From the NCBI RefSeq assembly GCF_001423695.1, contig NZ_LMOZ01000003.1, positions 868,070 to 932,069 of the forward strand: a stretch of 64,000 nucleotides of DNA, in the 5' to 3' direction. Below the pieces are notes generated by a model, which saw only the letters and a program-made list of their open reading frames with translations, was not told the DNA's origin and made no database searches. Shown here piece after piece: positions 8,466 through 17,477 of the stretch (positions are counted from its first letter, which is position 1; the number at the start of each line of letters is the position of its first letter). The DNA comes from Leifsonia sp. Leaf336 (GTDB taxonomy: Bacteria; Actinomycetota; Actinomycetes; Actinomycetales; Microbacteriaceae). A program made the position numbers and the translations under genes.

Positions 8466-9977
8466 ATGAGTTCTGATCTCGCGCTCCTGGGCGTCTCCAA
8501 ATCCTTCGGAGGCGCCCAGGTTCTGCACGCCGTCGACGTGGCCCTCGCACCTGGCACCATCCACGCACTGGTGGGGGAGAACGGCGCAGGTAAATCCACC
8601 GCGCTGAAGATCCTGGCCGGGCTGGAACAGCCCACCGAGGGTGGGCTGACCGTGGGTGGCGAGCCCGTCGTCTTCGGCAGCCGCCAGGCGGCCATCCGGC
8701 ACGGGGTCGGACTCGTGGCGCAGCAACTCAGTCTGATCCCGGAACTCACGCTGGCCGAGAATCTGATCCTGGTGCAGCCCGAGCGCATCGCGCGGCGCCG
8801 CCGAGCGGCACGGCTGTTGCGCTCCGCGGCCGAGTCGGCCGGGCTGACGATCGAGTCGGACGTGAAGGTGCGCGAGCTGGGGCTGGCTCAGCGTCAGCTG
8901 GGCGAGCTCGCGATCGCCCTTGCCCAGGGCGCACGCATCCTCCTGCTCGACGAGCCCACGTCCGCACTCGGCCCCTTCGAGACCGCCGCTCTCTTCGACC
9001 GGGTCCGCGCGCTCGCCGCGGGAGGCTATTCCGTTCTGCTCATCACCCACCGGCTGGACGAGGTCCGCGAGGTCGCGGACGAAGTCACGGTCCTCTCCCA
9101 CGGCCGGGTCGCCCTCGCCTCCCGCGTGTCGGAGGTCTCGGACGATCAGCTCGTCCGCGCGATGGTCGGCTCCATCCCCGACGTCCCGCGACGCACGCAC
9201 GAGCTCACCGGCGACGTGCGCCTCGAACTGCGGGGAGTGTCCGGTTCCGGTGCAGGAGCCCGGATCGACGACATCGACCTTGCCGTGCGCGGAGGGGAGG
9301 TCGTCGGTGTGCTTGGCGTCGCGGGCAACGGACAGACCGCACTCGCTGAGGCGGCCGCCGGCGTGCTCTCCGTCGAGGCGGGCACGGTCGCCGTCGACGG
9401 CTTCTCTGTGACCGGCAGGCCGGAACGCGCCGCGAGCGCGGGCCTCGCCTATGTGCCGGAGGTGCGCGAGGAGGCCCTGCTGCCCGATGCCACACTCACG
9501 CGCTCTGCGGTGCTGCGCACCCTCGGAGGCGGCGGCCGGTTCGTCCGCCGCGGTCTCGTGGACTGGAAGGCCGCCCGCAGCTTCACCTCCGAGCTGCTGC
9601 GCCGTCACGACGTGCGACCGCCGAACCCCGACCTGACCGCCCGCACGCTTTCGGGAGGCAACCAGCAGAAGCTCCTCGTCGGCCGGGAACTGGACGGCGC
9701 GCCCGCCGTCGCGGTGCTCCACGGACCCACTCAGGGCCTGGACCTGCACGCGAGCGCGGTGATCCGCGGCGAGATCCGTGCCGCAGCCGCAGCCGGCGCC
9801 GCCGTGCTGCTCGTGAGCGCAGACATCGACGAGATCCGCGACGTGGCCGATCGGATCCTCATCCTCTCGAAGGGCCGCATCGTGGACGCCCTCGCCGCCG
9901 ACGACTTCGACAGCGCACGTGTGGGGCGGGCCATGGCCGGCCTCCTCGCCCTGACCGAGGGAGGAGGATCCCGATGA
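8466..9977 (+). CDS. ABC transporter ATP-binding protein, nucleoside-type (two ATPase domains)
   Basis: 503 residues, two tandem ATPase domains as in sugar and nucleoside importers of the RbsA/YufO type. Domain 1 is complete: Walker A GENGAGKST near residue 39 and Walker B ILLLDEPTSALG near 160. Domain 2 is degenerate: its P-loop reads GVAGNGQTALAE, its Walker B region reads VAVLHGPTQGLDL with the usual Asp-Glu lost, yet the signature LSGGNQQKLLVGREL is retained. Asymmetric active sites are common in this class. It pairs with the two permeases that follow, and its stop overlaps the first permease start as ATGA. Confidence 0.92.
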   Translation: MSSDLALLGVSKSFGGAQVLHAVDVALAPGTIHALVGENGAGKSTALKILAGLEQPTEGGLTVGGEPVVFGSRQAAIRHGVGLVAQQLSLIPELTLAENLILVQPERIARRRRAARLLRSAAESAGLTIESDVKVRELGLAQRQLGELAIALAQGARILLLDEPTSALGPFETAALFDRVRALAAGGYSVLLITHRLDEVREVADEVTVLSHGRVALASRVSEVSDDQLVRAMVGSIPDVPRRTHELTGDVRLELRGVSGSGAGARIDDIDLAVRGGEVVGVLGVAGNGQTALAEAAAGVLSVEAGTVAVDGFSVTGRPERAASAGLAYVPEVREEALLPDATLTRSAVLRTLGGGGRFVRRGLVDWKAARSFTSELLRRHDVRPPNPDLTARTLSGGNQQKLLVGRELDGAPAVAVLHGPTQGLDLHASAVIRGEIRAAAAAGAAVLLVSADIDEIRDVADRILILSKGRIVDALAADDFDSARVGRAMAGLLALTEGGGSR

Positions 9978-11059
9978 ACGCACTGCTCACTTTCGCCCGT
10001 CGCCGCCGCGGCCTCCTGATCGCCGTTCTGTACGTGCTCGCCGGCTTCGCGATCGTCCTCCTCCTGGTCTCGTCGACCGGCGGCGATCTGGGAGTCGCGT
10101 TGAACGGCTGGTTCACCGGCGCGTTCGGCGATGGCTACAACCTCACCCAGACTCTTGCGAACGCGACGCCGCTTGCGCTCGTCGCGATCGGGGTGTCCGT
10201 CGCGCTGCGCGCCGACGTCATCACGATCGGCGCCGAGGGTCAAGCCATTCTGGGCGCTGTGTTCTCGACCGCGCTGGCTTTGTGGCTCGGCCCGCACGCG
10301 AGCCCGGTGCTGGCGCTTCCGCTTGGCGCCCTGGCCGGTGTCGTCGGCGGCGTTCTGTGGGCGCTGCCCGCCGCGGTCGCGAAGATCCGGTGGGGCGTGA
10401 CCGAGATCCTCTTCACCCTGCTGGCCAACTATCTCGCCGTCGCGCTGCTGACCTATCTGCTGCGGACGGCGTTGCGTGACCCGGCGACGAACGCCAGTCC
10501 GCAGAGCCCGCCGCTGCCGGTTCCCTCCCAGCTCCCGATGCTGCCCGTGCCAGGACGCATCCACGTCGGCATCGTCGTCGTGGCCGTGCTGCTCGTCGTC
10601 GCCTGGTGGTGGTCGCGCAGTCGCAACGCGTTCGTGCTCGATGTCTACGGCTCGCGGCCCTTGCTCGCCGCCCGGCTCGGGCTCACGCCGCGCCGGGCCG
10701 TGCTCACCGCCATGATCGTGTCCGGCGCGACGGCCGGCCTCGCCGGGTGGATGCAGGTGGCGGGCGTGACTCAGCGGCTCGAACCCGATGTCTCGGCCGG
10801 GATCGGGTTCGCCGGTCTCGCCGTCGCCGTGCTCGGACGCGGGAATCCGCTCGGCATCGCCATCGCGGCGGTCGTCTACGCCTCCCTCGGCACGGGAGCG
10901 GCCGGCGTGCAGATCGCCACCGGCACGGTCCCGACCGCGATCGGGACGGTGACCCAGGGCGTGCTCCTCCTCACCGCGGCCCTTGCGCTCGCCGCAGTCA
11001 AGCTCAGCGGGCGCGAGCGCGCGGACGCCGCGGCCGCGAAGGCGGAGGTCGCGGCATGA
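9974..11059 (+). CDS. ABC transporter permease, nucleoside-type (NupP/YufP-like)
   Basis: 361 residues, highly hydrophobic with about 8-10 membrane segments; the first follows the basic start MNALLTFARRRRG. The ADVITIGAEGQ loop near residue 80 is characteristic of branched-chain amino acid/nucleoside permeases that work with BMP lipoproteins. It overlaps the ATPase gene by four bases and the second permease gene by four bases, so subunit synthesis is coupled. It should form a heterodimer in the cytoplasmic membrane with the product of the gene at 11056. Confidence 0.9.
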   Translation: MNALLTFARRRRGLLIAVLYVLAGFAIVLLLVSSTGGDLGVALNGWFTGAFGDGYNLTQTLANATPLALVAIGVSVALRADVITIGAEGQAILGAVFSTALALWLGPHASPVLALPLGALAGVVGGVLWALPAAVAKIRWGVTEILFTLLANYLAVALLTYLLRTALRDPATNASPQSPPLPVPSQLPMLPVPGRIHVGIVVVAVLLVVAWWWSRSRNAFVLDVYGSRPLLAARLGLTPRRAVLTAMIVSGATAGLAGWMQVAGVTQRLEPDVSAGIGFAGLAVAVLGRGNPLGIAIAAVVYASLGTGAAGVQIATGTVPTAIGTVTQGVLLLTAALALAAVKLSGRERADAAAAKAEVAA

Positions 11060-12030
11060 GCCCGGTGGACTTCTGGACAGTCGTGCTCGCGGGCGCACTG
11101 GCACTCTGCGCACCGATCGTGATCGCCGGACTCGGCGAGATCTTCCTCGAACGCACCGGCGGATTCAACGTCGGCATCGAAGGGATGATGCTGGTCGGGG
11201 CGGTCTTCGGAGTGCTCGGCTCGCATCTCGGCGGCGTCTGGGTCGGTGTGCTCGCCGGGATCCTCGCCGGGCTGGTGCTTGGCCTGCTCGTCGGCGCCGC
11301 CTCCGCCCTGGCGAAAGCTGACATCATCATCGTCGGAATCGCCATCGGCCTGCTCGGCTCCGGCCTCAGTGTCTTCCTCTACCAAGTGCTCAACCCGGCC
11401 GGTCACACCAACCAGACCGTCCAGACGCAGCCCCCGCTGCACCTCCCGCTCATCGAGGCCATCCCGATCGTCGGACCGGGCCTGGCCGGAGCCGGCATCT
11501 TCTTCTACCTGTCCGTGCTGCTCGTCGTGGTCTCGTGGCTCGTCCTCGACCACACCCGCTTCGGCTTACGGCTCCGCGCCGTCGGCGACGATGAAGCGGT
11601 CGCACGCACGCGCGGCATCTCGCCCGTGGCGTTCCGGATCGTCGCCGCCGTCATCGCGGGCGGTTTCGCGGGCCTGGCAGGCGCGACGGTCCCCCTGGCC
11701 GAGATCGGCACATTCTCGCCCGGGATGACCGGCGGGACCGGCTTCATCGCCCTCGCCGTCGTCATCATCGGCCGGCGCACACCGATCGGCCTCATCGCGG
11801 GCGCCCTGCTGTTCTCCTTCTTCAACAGCCTGGCCCTGCTCGCCCAGACCCAGAGTCTCGGCCTGCCTGTCGAGCTGTTCCAGGCACTGCCCTACCTCGC
11901 GACGCTCTTCGTGCTGTGCGTCGTCTCGCGGCGCGTCTACCGGCGCACTCGCGCCCGACGCTCCGTCGCCCGACCGCTTCGCCCCACCAGCTCAGAACAT
12001 GCCATCCCCGAACCCGAAGGAGTCCGATGA
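11056..12030 (+). CDS. ABC transporter permease, nucleoside-type (NupQ/YufQ-like)
   Basis: 324 residues with about 8 membrane segments. The signature GGFNVGIEGMMLVG near residue 35 matches the second-permease subfamily, and AVGDDEAVARTRGIS near 175 is the cytoplasmic coupling loop. The long basic C-terminus (VYRRTRARRSVARPLR) is an unusual tail. The ATG at 11056 overlaps the upstream stop, and its own stop overlaps the ATG of the acyl-CoA-dehydrogenase-like gene at 12027, which ties transport to the oxidative genes in one operon. Confidence 0.9.
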   Translation: MSPVDFWTVVLAGALALCAPIVIAGLGEIFLERTGGFNVGIEGMMLVGAVFGVLGSHLGGVWVGVLAGILAGLVLGLLVGAASALAKADIIIVGIAIGLLGSGLSVFLYQVLNPAGHTNQTVQTQPPLHLPLIEAIPIVGPGLAGAGIFFYLSVLLVVVSWLVLDHTRFGLRLRAVGDDEAVARTRGISPVAFRIVAAVIAGGFAGLAGATVPLAEIGTFSPGMTGGTGFIALAVVIIGRRTPIGLIAGALLFSFFNSLALLAQTQSLGLPVELFQALPYLATLFVLCVVSRRVYRRTRARRSVARPLRPTSSEHAIPEPEGVR

Positions 12031-13172
12031 CCGCCCCGACCAGCCTCCACGACCTGCCCGACGCGGAGCGCGACCTGCTCGACCGCATCGCCGGTCTCGC
12101 CGAGGGGTTCGCCGCTGAGGCCGGCGGCTTCGACGAACGCGCCGAGATCGCGGTCGGCAACCTTGCCGCCCTCCATGAGGCGGGGCTGGACGCCGCCGTT
12201 CTCCCCGCACACCTGGGTGGTACCGGACTCAGCTACCAGGCATTCGGCGAAGCGGTGCGCATCCTCGCTGCCGCCGACCCGTCAACCGCGACGATCGTCA
12301 CCATGCACTCGGGCGCCGCCGTCGGCCTGGCCGAGCTCACGCGCGAGCGGCAGGGCAGCTTCTTCGCCGACGAGCTGCTCGCCGGCAAGCGGTTCGCCAA
12401 CGCGCTGTCCGAGCCGACCAGCGGCAACCGCTTCCTCAACCCGCAGCAGGAGGCCAGGCGTGCCGAGGGCGGCTGGCTGCTCGACGGCACCAAGCGCTTC
12501 GTCTCCGGCAGCGAGATCGCCGACTACCTGCTCGTCAACGCGCTCGTCGACGGGGTCCCCACCTTCTTCGCCGTCATCCCGGACGAGACGGTGACGATCA
12601 TCCCGATCTGGGACACGCTCGGCCTGCGAGCCACCCGCAGCCAGCTGCTCTCGTTCAGCGACACCCTGCTGCGCGAGGAGTACCGCGGCCGCTCGCCGCA
12701 GCCGGGCGACTTCGCCGCGGTGCCCGCCGGCCTCCCCGCGATCTCGCTCGGCATCGCGGACGCGGCGCTGGCCTCGCTCGTCGACCACGCGCGCAACCGC
12801 GCGATCCTGGGCAAGCCGCTCTCGCACCAGCAGTGGATCCAGCACGAGGTCGCCGACGCGCAGTCGCGGCTGGAGGCCGTGCATGCGTTCTTCCAGCGCA
12901 CGCTCGCGGAGGCGGACGCAGGCCGGCCCGAGTTCTTCAGCAACCTGTCGCGGGCGAAGTACCTCGCCAACAAGGTCGCTGTCGACGTCGCACAACTCGG
13001 CGTCCGCGTCGGCGGTGCATCCGGATATCTCAAGCAGTCTCCCATCCAGCGCCACCTCCGCAATGCGCAGGCCGGGCAGCTGATGGCGTACTCGACCGAG
13101 GTGATCGCCACCGAGATCGGCAAAGAGGTTCTCGGCGTCGTCGAGACCGACGAGAATGAGGAGGTGGCCTGA
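12027..13172 (+). CDS. Acyl-CoA dehydrogenase-fold flavoprotein (DszC/SfnB-like monooxygenase candidate)
   Basis: 381 residues with the acyl-CoA dehydrogenase fold: N-terminal helices, a middle beta domain (GGWLLDGTKRFVSGSEIADYLL near residue 150) and a C-terminal helical domain with LSHQQWIQHEVADAQSRLE near 270. No acyl-CoA pathway gene lies nearby. It is sandwiched between ABC permeases and an NtaA/DszA-type oxygenase, as for the flavin monooxygenase branch of this fold (DszC, SfnB). Oxygenase activity is therefore the better guess, but simple dehydrogenation is not excluded. The start overlaps the permease stop (ATGA), and only two bases separate it from the next gene. Confidence 0.82.
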   Translation: MTAPTSLHDLPDAERDLLDRIAGLAEGFAAEAGGFDERAEIAVGNLAALHEAGLDAAVLPAHLGGTGLSYQAFGEAVRILAAADPSTATIVTMHSGAAVGLAELTRERQGSFFADELLAGKRFANALSEPTSGNRFLNPQQEARRAEGGWLLDGTKRFVSGSEIADYLLVNALVDGVPTFFAVIPDETVTIIPIWDTLGLRATRSQLLSFSDTLLREEYRGRSPQPGDFAAVPAGLPAISLGIADAALASLVDHARNRAILGKPLSHQQWIQHEVADAQSRLEAVHAFFQRTLAEADAGRPEFFSNLSRAKYLANKVAVDVAQLGVRVGGASGYLKQSPIQRHLRNAQAGQLMAYSTEVIATEIGKEVLGVVETDENEEVA

Positions 13173-13174
13173 GC

Positions 13175-14551
13175 ATGGCCGACCGTCAGCGGATGATCTT
13201 CAACGCGTTCAACATCTTCTCTGTGTCGCATCACGACCAGGGGATGTGGGCGTGGCCCGGAAGCGAGCAGCTGCGTTACAACGACGTGCACTACTGGGCG
13301 GACGTCGCGAAGCTGCTGGAGCGCGGCCGTTTCGACACCCTGTTCTTCGCGGACGTCCTTGCACCGTACGAGACCTTCGAGGGCTCGCGCGAGCGGGCGG
13401 TCTACAGCGGGATGCAGTTCCCGATCAACGACCCAGGCGAGCTGATCCCCGCTCTCGCGTACGCCACCGAGAACCTCGGCTTCGTGCTGACGCAGAACAT
13501 CCTGCAGGAGCCGCCGTACGCGTTCGCCCGCAAGATGTCGACGCTCGACCACCTGACCCGCGGCCGCATCGCGTGGAACATCGTCACGACCTTCCTCCCG
13601 GGCGCCGGCCGCAACCTCGGCTACGGCGGCCTTCCGGAGCATGAGGACCGCTACGCGCGCGCCGACGACTACATCGACGTCGTCTACAAGTTGTGGGAGG
13701 CCAGCTGGGAGGACGACGCGGTTGTGCGCGACAAGCGCCTCCAGCAGTACTCGGACCCGGCGAAGATCCACGAGATCAATCACGTCGGCCCGTTCTACGA
13801 CGTCGTCGGCCCGCACCTGACGGAGCCGTCCCCGCAGCGCACGCCGTTCCTCATCCAAGCCGGGGTGTCGCCGCGCGGTCGCGACTTCGCCGGCCGCAAC
13901 GCCGAGGGCCTGTTCATCAACGCGCTCAGCCCTCAGGAGGCCGAGCCGGTCGTGAAGGACGTGCGCGCGGCCGCTGTGCGCCACGGCCGCAGGGCGACGG
14001 ACGTCAAGCTCTTCGGCATCCTGGGCTTCGTGGTGGGCAGCACCGAAGAGGAGGCCCGGCGGTTGCACGAGGAGATCACCGACTTCCAGAGCATCGACGC
14101 CAACCTCGCCAAGCAGAGCGTCTTCCTCGGCTACGACTTCAGCCAGCTCGACCCGAAGGAGCCGATCAGCGAGATCGCGAGGCGCCCGGAGGGCCAGAAA
14201 GGCATCGTCGGCAAGCTCATCGCGATGTCCCCGAACCCGCAGTTCACGATCGGCGAACTCGTGCGCTGGTTCGGCAACCTCCGCGTCGTCGGCACTCCCG
14301 AGCAGATTGCAGATTACGTGGAGGCGTGGAACGATGCCGGCGTCGACGGGATGAACGTGCAGTACGTGGTGTCGCCAGGCTCGTTCGAGGACTTTGTCGA
14401 CCGCGTCACACCCGTGCTCCAGCAGCGTGGGCTGATGCAGTCGGAGTACCGCGAAGGAACCCTGCGCGAGAAGGTGTTCGGCAACGGACCCTACCTCCCG
14501 GACGAGCACCGCGCGCGCGGATTCCGGCGGGCGGCGTTCGGGAAGGGCTGA
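13175..14551 (+). CDS. NtaA/SnaA/DszA-family FMN-dependent monooxygenase
   Basis: 458 residues, full length for the family. It opens with RMIFNAFNIFSVSHHDQGMW and contains GRFDTLFFADVL near residue 50, KMSTLDHLTRGRIAWNIVTT near 118 and VGTPEQIADYVEAWNDAGVD near 370, all typical of DszA/NtaA/SnaA. It needs FMNH2 from a reductase (candidate at 4815). It is the last gene of the importer operon and ends ten bases from the convergent phzF-like gene. With the acyl-CoA-dehydrogenase-fold protein before it, the arrangement resembles a DszC-DszA pair fed by a dedicated importer. Substrate unknown. Confidence 0.88.
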   Translation: MADRQRMIFNAFNIFSVSHHDQGMWAWPGSEQLRYNDVHYWADVAKLLERGRFDTLFFADVLAPYETFEGSRERAVYSGMQFPINDPGELIPALAYATENLGFVLTQNILQEPPYAFARKMSTLDHLTRGRIAWNIVTTFLPGAGRNLGYGGLPEHEDRYARADDYIDVVYKLWEASWEDDAVVRDKRLQQYSDPAKIHEINHVGPFYDVVGPHLTEPSPQRTPFLIQAGVSPRGRDFAGRNAEGLFINALSPQEAEPVVKDVRAAAVRHGRRATDVKLFGILGFVVGSTEEEARRLHEEITDFQSIDANLAKQSVFLGYDFSQLDPKEPISEIARRPEGQKGIVGKLIAMSPNPQFTIGELVRWFGNLRVVGTPEQIADYVEAWNDAGVDGMNVQYVVSPGSFEDFVDRVTPVLQQRGLMQSEYREGTLREKVFGNGPYLPDEHRARGFRRAAFGKG

Positions 14552-14560
14552 GGCAGGACG

Positions 14561-15436
14561 TCACAGGTGTAGCGTGCCCGATCCGGTCACCACGCCGGTC
14601 CCGCTGATCGTCACGCGCTTGTTGTCGATCACTACCATGATCGCGCTCGGCCGGCCGAGGTACCGGCCCTGCTCGATGACGATCGGCGCGTCCGCCGCAG
14701 CGTCGCCGTCGCGAACCAGGCGTGCGGCCAGCGGTCCGGCAGCCGTCCCGGTGGCCGCGTCCTCGGCGATTCCGACCGTCGGGTTGAAGAAGCGCGAATA
14801 CGCCAGGGCCGCGCTGCCGGGCGGCACGGCAGTCGTGTACACGTAGCAGCCCTCGGCTCCGGCGTCGGCGAGCACAGCCTTCAGGGCCGAGGAATCCGGT
14901 CGCACCGCGTCGACCACCTCCGCGGATACCAGCGGCACGAGGAGGTGCGCGGCGCCAGTGGATCCGACCTCGGGAATGCCCGCGACCGCATCCTCGGACA
15001 CGCTGAGCGCGGAAGCCAACGGCCCGTACTGTGACAGCCGTCCAGTGAACTCGGCTGCCGACTGATCCATCGACACCCGAGCCCTGCCGTCGCGGTCTCG
15101 GCTCACCCGCACCGGCAGAACCTCGCCTCCGATCTGCTGGGCGAACACCTCACCGGCTCCAAGCCGTCCGGACCCGGCGAGCCACAGCCACGCTCCCATC
15201 GCGTTGTGCCCCGCGCCGAACACCTCGACTCCGTCCGGTGTGAAGGACCGCAGCCGAATATCCGCCCGGCGCTCGGTCGGCTCGACGAGAAACGTCGTCT
15301 CCGACTGGTTGAATTCGCGGGCGATCGCTCGCATCGTCGCCTCGTCGAGGGCGTCCGCATCCGGAACGAGGGACAGCGGGTTACCGGTCAGCGGCCGGTC
15401 GGCGAACACATCGACCCAGAAGAACGGGACATCCAT
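14561..15436 (-). CDS. PhzF-family isomerase/epimerase-like protein
   Basis: 291 residues. N-terminal FFWVDVFADRPLTGNPLSLV, NQSETTFLVEP near residue 45 (the catalytic Glu of PhzF is in SET) and the second-half GIAEDAATGTAAGPLAA motif are diagnostic of the PhzF/DapF fold. PhzF isomerises a phenazine precursor, but most homologues outside phenazine clusters have unknown substrates, and no phenazine genes are seen here. ATG 15436 is used because GGTGGAGGATC lies eight bases before it; the ORF could extend five codons upstream only to a weaker GTG. Convergent with the importer operon. Confidence 0.85.
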   Translation of the reverse strand: MDVPFFWVDVFADRPLTGNPLSLVPDADALDEATMRAIAREFNQSETTFLVEPTERRADIRLRSFTPDGVEVFGAGHNAMGAWLWLAGSGRLGAGEVFAQQIGGEVLPVRVSRDRDGRARVSMDQSAAEFTGRLSQYGPLASALSVSEDAVAGIPEVGSTGAAHLLVPLVSAEVVDAVRPDSSALKAVLADAGAEGCYVYTTAVPPGSAALAYSRFFNPTVGIAEDAATGTAAGPLAARLVRDGDAAADAPIVIEQGRYLGRPSAIMVVIDNKRVTISGTGVVTGSGTLHL

Positions 15437-15798
15437 AGCAAGATCCTCCACCTAGCCTCGGGTTCGAGGCGCACTCGGATACACGGGCCAGCCGATCCCA
15501 CGAGACATAAGTGGATCGCAGTCGTCGGGGATCGACTGGGATGGCGCTTCGGGCGAACGTACTCGAACAATGACGCGAGGAGCCGCCGCTGGCGGCACTG
15601 AGCTTGTGCGTTTTGCTTGTCTTTCCGCCGGTCGATCGTAGCTCGTTCCCGGTTCTCCGTGCCGGGCTTTCGCGGCATATCCTCGCTCCGCTTCGCTCCG
15701 TTGCGGTATTCCACGGTCCCGGCACTGCGCCCCTCCCACTCGCTCTCGATCTCTCCGCCGGAAGGCAAACAAAAACGAGAGTCAGGGGAGTGATTGTG
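15437..15798. other. Non-coding stretch before the integrase module
   Basis: About 360 bases without a convincing gene. It contains a small hairpin GCCTCG-GGTT-CGAGGC at 15455-15470, just upstream of the phzF-like start, and a pyrimidine-rich stretch around 15620-15770. Open frames here lack ribosome binding sites and recognisable sequence. This may be the edge of a mobile element, but no attachment repeat was found. Confidence 0.4.
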
Positions 15799-16194
15799 AT
15801 GCAGGTATTCATCATCGACACCAGAAATATGGGTCCGGAACTGCAGGGCGGCATAATCGGAGTGGTCGGCTCGCTCAGACCCAGCCCGGAGGAGAAGAGC
15901 GATTGCATCGAGACCGTCAGTCGGTATGTGGTCGACGGTTGGGCGGTCGCGGCTGACCCGTCGACGCCGATCGGCCGGCTCGCAGCACTCACCGCAGAAG
16001 CTGCGTGCGTACCGTTCGTGCGGGTCGGCGGCGCTCGCATGCCCCAGTGGCCCGCGCGTACGATTGAGGCCACGCGCAGTCCCGAGCGGGATTTCGCTGA
16101 CCCCCACGGATCGCCCTTTCCCGCGTTGGCGCCCGACACCCGCATCCGCGGAGTCGGACAGGGCGACTCGCGCAACGAGATCGGGGGTCGGTGA
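15799..16194 (+). CDS. Hypothetical protein coupled to the integrase
   Basis: 131 residues, MQVFIIDTRNMGPELQGGII at the start and a Pro/Arg-rich, low-order C-terminal half. I do not recognise it. The central VSRYVVDGWAVAADPSTPIG segment looks folded. AGGGGA at 15784-15789 is nine bases before ATG 15799; in-frame GTGs at 15790 and 15796 are alternatives. Its TGA overlaps the GTG start of the integrase gene as GTGA. That coupling suggests an accessory of the integrase (directionality or regulation), but no helix-turn-helix typical of excisionases is evident. It could also be a host remnant. Confidence 0.55.
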   Translation: MQVFIIDTRNMGPELQGGIIGVVGSLRPSPEEKSDCIETVSRYVVDGWAVAADPSTPIGRLAALTAEAACVPFVRVGGARMPQWPARTIEATRSPERDFADPHGSPFPALAPDTRIRGVGQGDSRNEIGGR

Positions 16195-17375
16195 TCATGG
16201 TCCGTCCTCCGCTCGTCTCCGAGACCTGGGGCACTGTCTCGACACGCATGCTTGAGCAAGGCCGCTGGGCCGCGCGTGCACGCTACCGCGACGTCGATGG
16301 TCGCACTCGACAGATCGAAAGGATGGGCCGCACAAAACAAAAGGCGGAGGCCCTTCTACGCGAGGCAATGCGAGATCGCATCAAGCCTCTTGGCGACGGT
16401 GAGCTCAACCCGGAGACTCGGCTCGCCGACCTCGCGATCGTCTGGTGGGATGAGTTCAGCCATTCGTCCCGCTCGAACGGAACGCTTCGACGCTATGAGG
16501 CCGTCCTCGATAAGTACATCGTCCCGAACCTCGGCGGATGGATGATCCGCGAAGCGTCGGTATCCAAGCTCGATCGGTTCATCAAACAGACCACACGACT
16601 CAACGGGTACTCGAACGCGAGCATCGCCGTGGTGCTTCTCACGGGCATGTTCGCTATGGCGGCACGGCACGACGCCATCGAAGCCAACCCGATGAAGTCG
16701 GTCGCGCCCGTCGAAGAGCCCGACCATGAAGTGGCCACCTTCTCGATCGAGGACGTGGCAGAGTTGCGGGAAATCCTTGCCCGTTGGGACGCGGGCCTGG
16801 ACGCATCCGGTCGCCGCCGGGGCTCCGACCTTGCGGATCCCGTGGACTTCTTCCTCGGCACGGGGTGTCGTCCCGGTGAGGTGTTCGCCCTCATGTGGGA
16901 GGACGTCGACTTCACCATTCAGCCGTTCACGGTCGATATCCACCGCACCATGGCCAAGAACCGCGAGGGGCGCTGGACAGTTCAGAACAAGACGAAGACC
17001 GGCGGTGGCCGGCGGCTGTACCTGCCCACCTTCGTGGGGAAGATGCTTCTCCGCCGGCGGGTCGAATCGTTTTCCGAGCTCGTCTTCCCGTCCTCGACGC
17101 TTACGCCGCGCATCCCCGACAACTTTCGCCTCCAGTGGCACATCGCACTGAAGGGGACGCGCTTCGAGGGACGAGTGCCCAAGGAGTTCCGCTCTACCGT
17201 CGCGACGGCGATCCGTGATGCCGCCGGCCTCGAGCGGGCGCAGTATCAGCTGGGCCACTCGACTTACGCGACCACGGAGCAGTCCTACCTCCCGAAGGTG
17301 GTGCAGGTGCCCGACTCGACGGCGATCCTCGAGCGGTTCAACGTGCGCGGCGGCTCGGGCCCTGGACTCGCGTAG
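16191..17375 (+). CDS. Tyrosine recombinase/phage-type integrase
   Basis: 394 residues: an arm-binding N-terminus (about 1-60), a SAM-like core-binding domain (about 75-165) and a catalytic domain (about 185-380). Catalytic residues visible are Arg in GTGCRPGEVFALMW, the box II segment KEFRSTVATAI with Lys where His is commoner, His in LGHSTYATTEQ and the Tyr of EQSYLPK. GTG 16191 overlaps the upstream stop; ATG 16197 is an equal alternative. A broken tRNA-Gly-like sequence lies 100 bases downstream, a typical target for such enzymes. No other phage genes are seen, so the element is either very small or mostly lost. Confidence 0.92.
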   Translation: MIMVRPPLVSETWGTVSTRMLEQGRWAARARYRDVDGRTRQIERMGRTKQKAEALLREAMRDRIKPLGDGELNPETRLADLAIVWWDEFSHSSRSNGTLRRYEAVLDKYIVPNLGGWMIREASVSKLDRFIKQTTRLNGYSNASIAVVLLTGMFAMAARHDAIEANPMKSVAPVEEPDHEVATFSIEDVAELREILARWDAGLDASGRRRGSDLADPVDFFLGTGCRPGEVFALMWEDVDFTIQPFTVDIHRTMAKNREGRWTVQNKTKTGGGRRLYLPTFVGKMLLRRRVESFSELVFPSSTLTPRIPDNFRLQWHIALKGTRFEGRVPKEFRSTVATAIRDAAGLERAQYQLGHSTYATTEQSYLPKVVQVPDSTAILERFNVRGGSGPGLA

Positions 17376-17447
17376 CTCACCGTTTACTCACCGCTTTGGG
17401 AGTGATCTACGGAGTGTCGCGGAGATCACACGAGTACGCCAATAGTG

Positions 17448-17472
17448 GGAAAAGCCCCGATCAGCGGGGCTT
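17448..17472 (-). terminator. Rho-independent terminator
   Basis: Stem AAGCCCC / GGGGCTT (17452-17458 and 17466-17472) with a seven-base loop, followed on the minus strand by TTTT then CCC. It lies just after the tRNA-like sequence and could also serve the integrase from the other side. Confidence 0.7.
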
Positions 17473-17477
17473 ACGAG

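Noticed and set aside
9640-9760. Degenerate second ATPase domain taken as evidence of a pseudogene
   Set aside because: Asymmetric second domains are normal in sugar/nucleoside importer ATPases, and the signature motif is intact.
15604-16194. Longer version of the small ORF before the integrase (196 codons)
   Set aside because: The extra 65 residues come from pyrimidine-rich sequence with no ribosome binding site; ATG 15799 has one.
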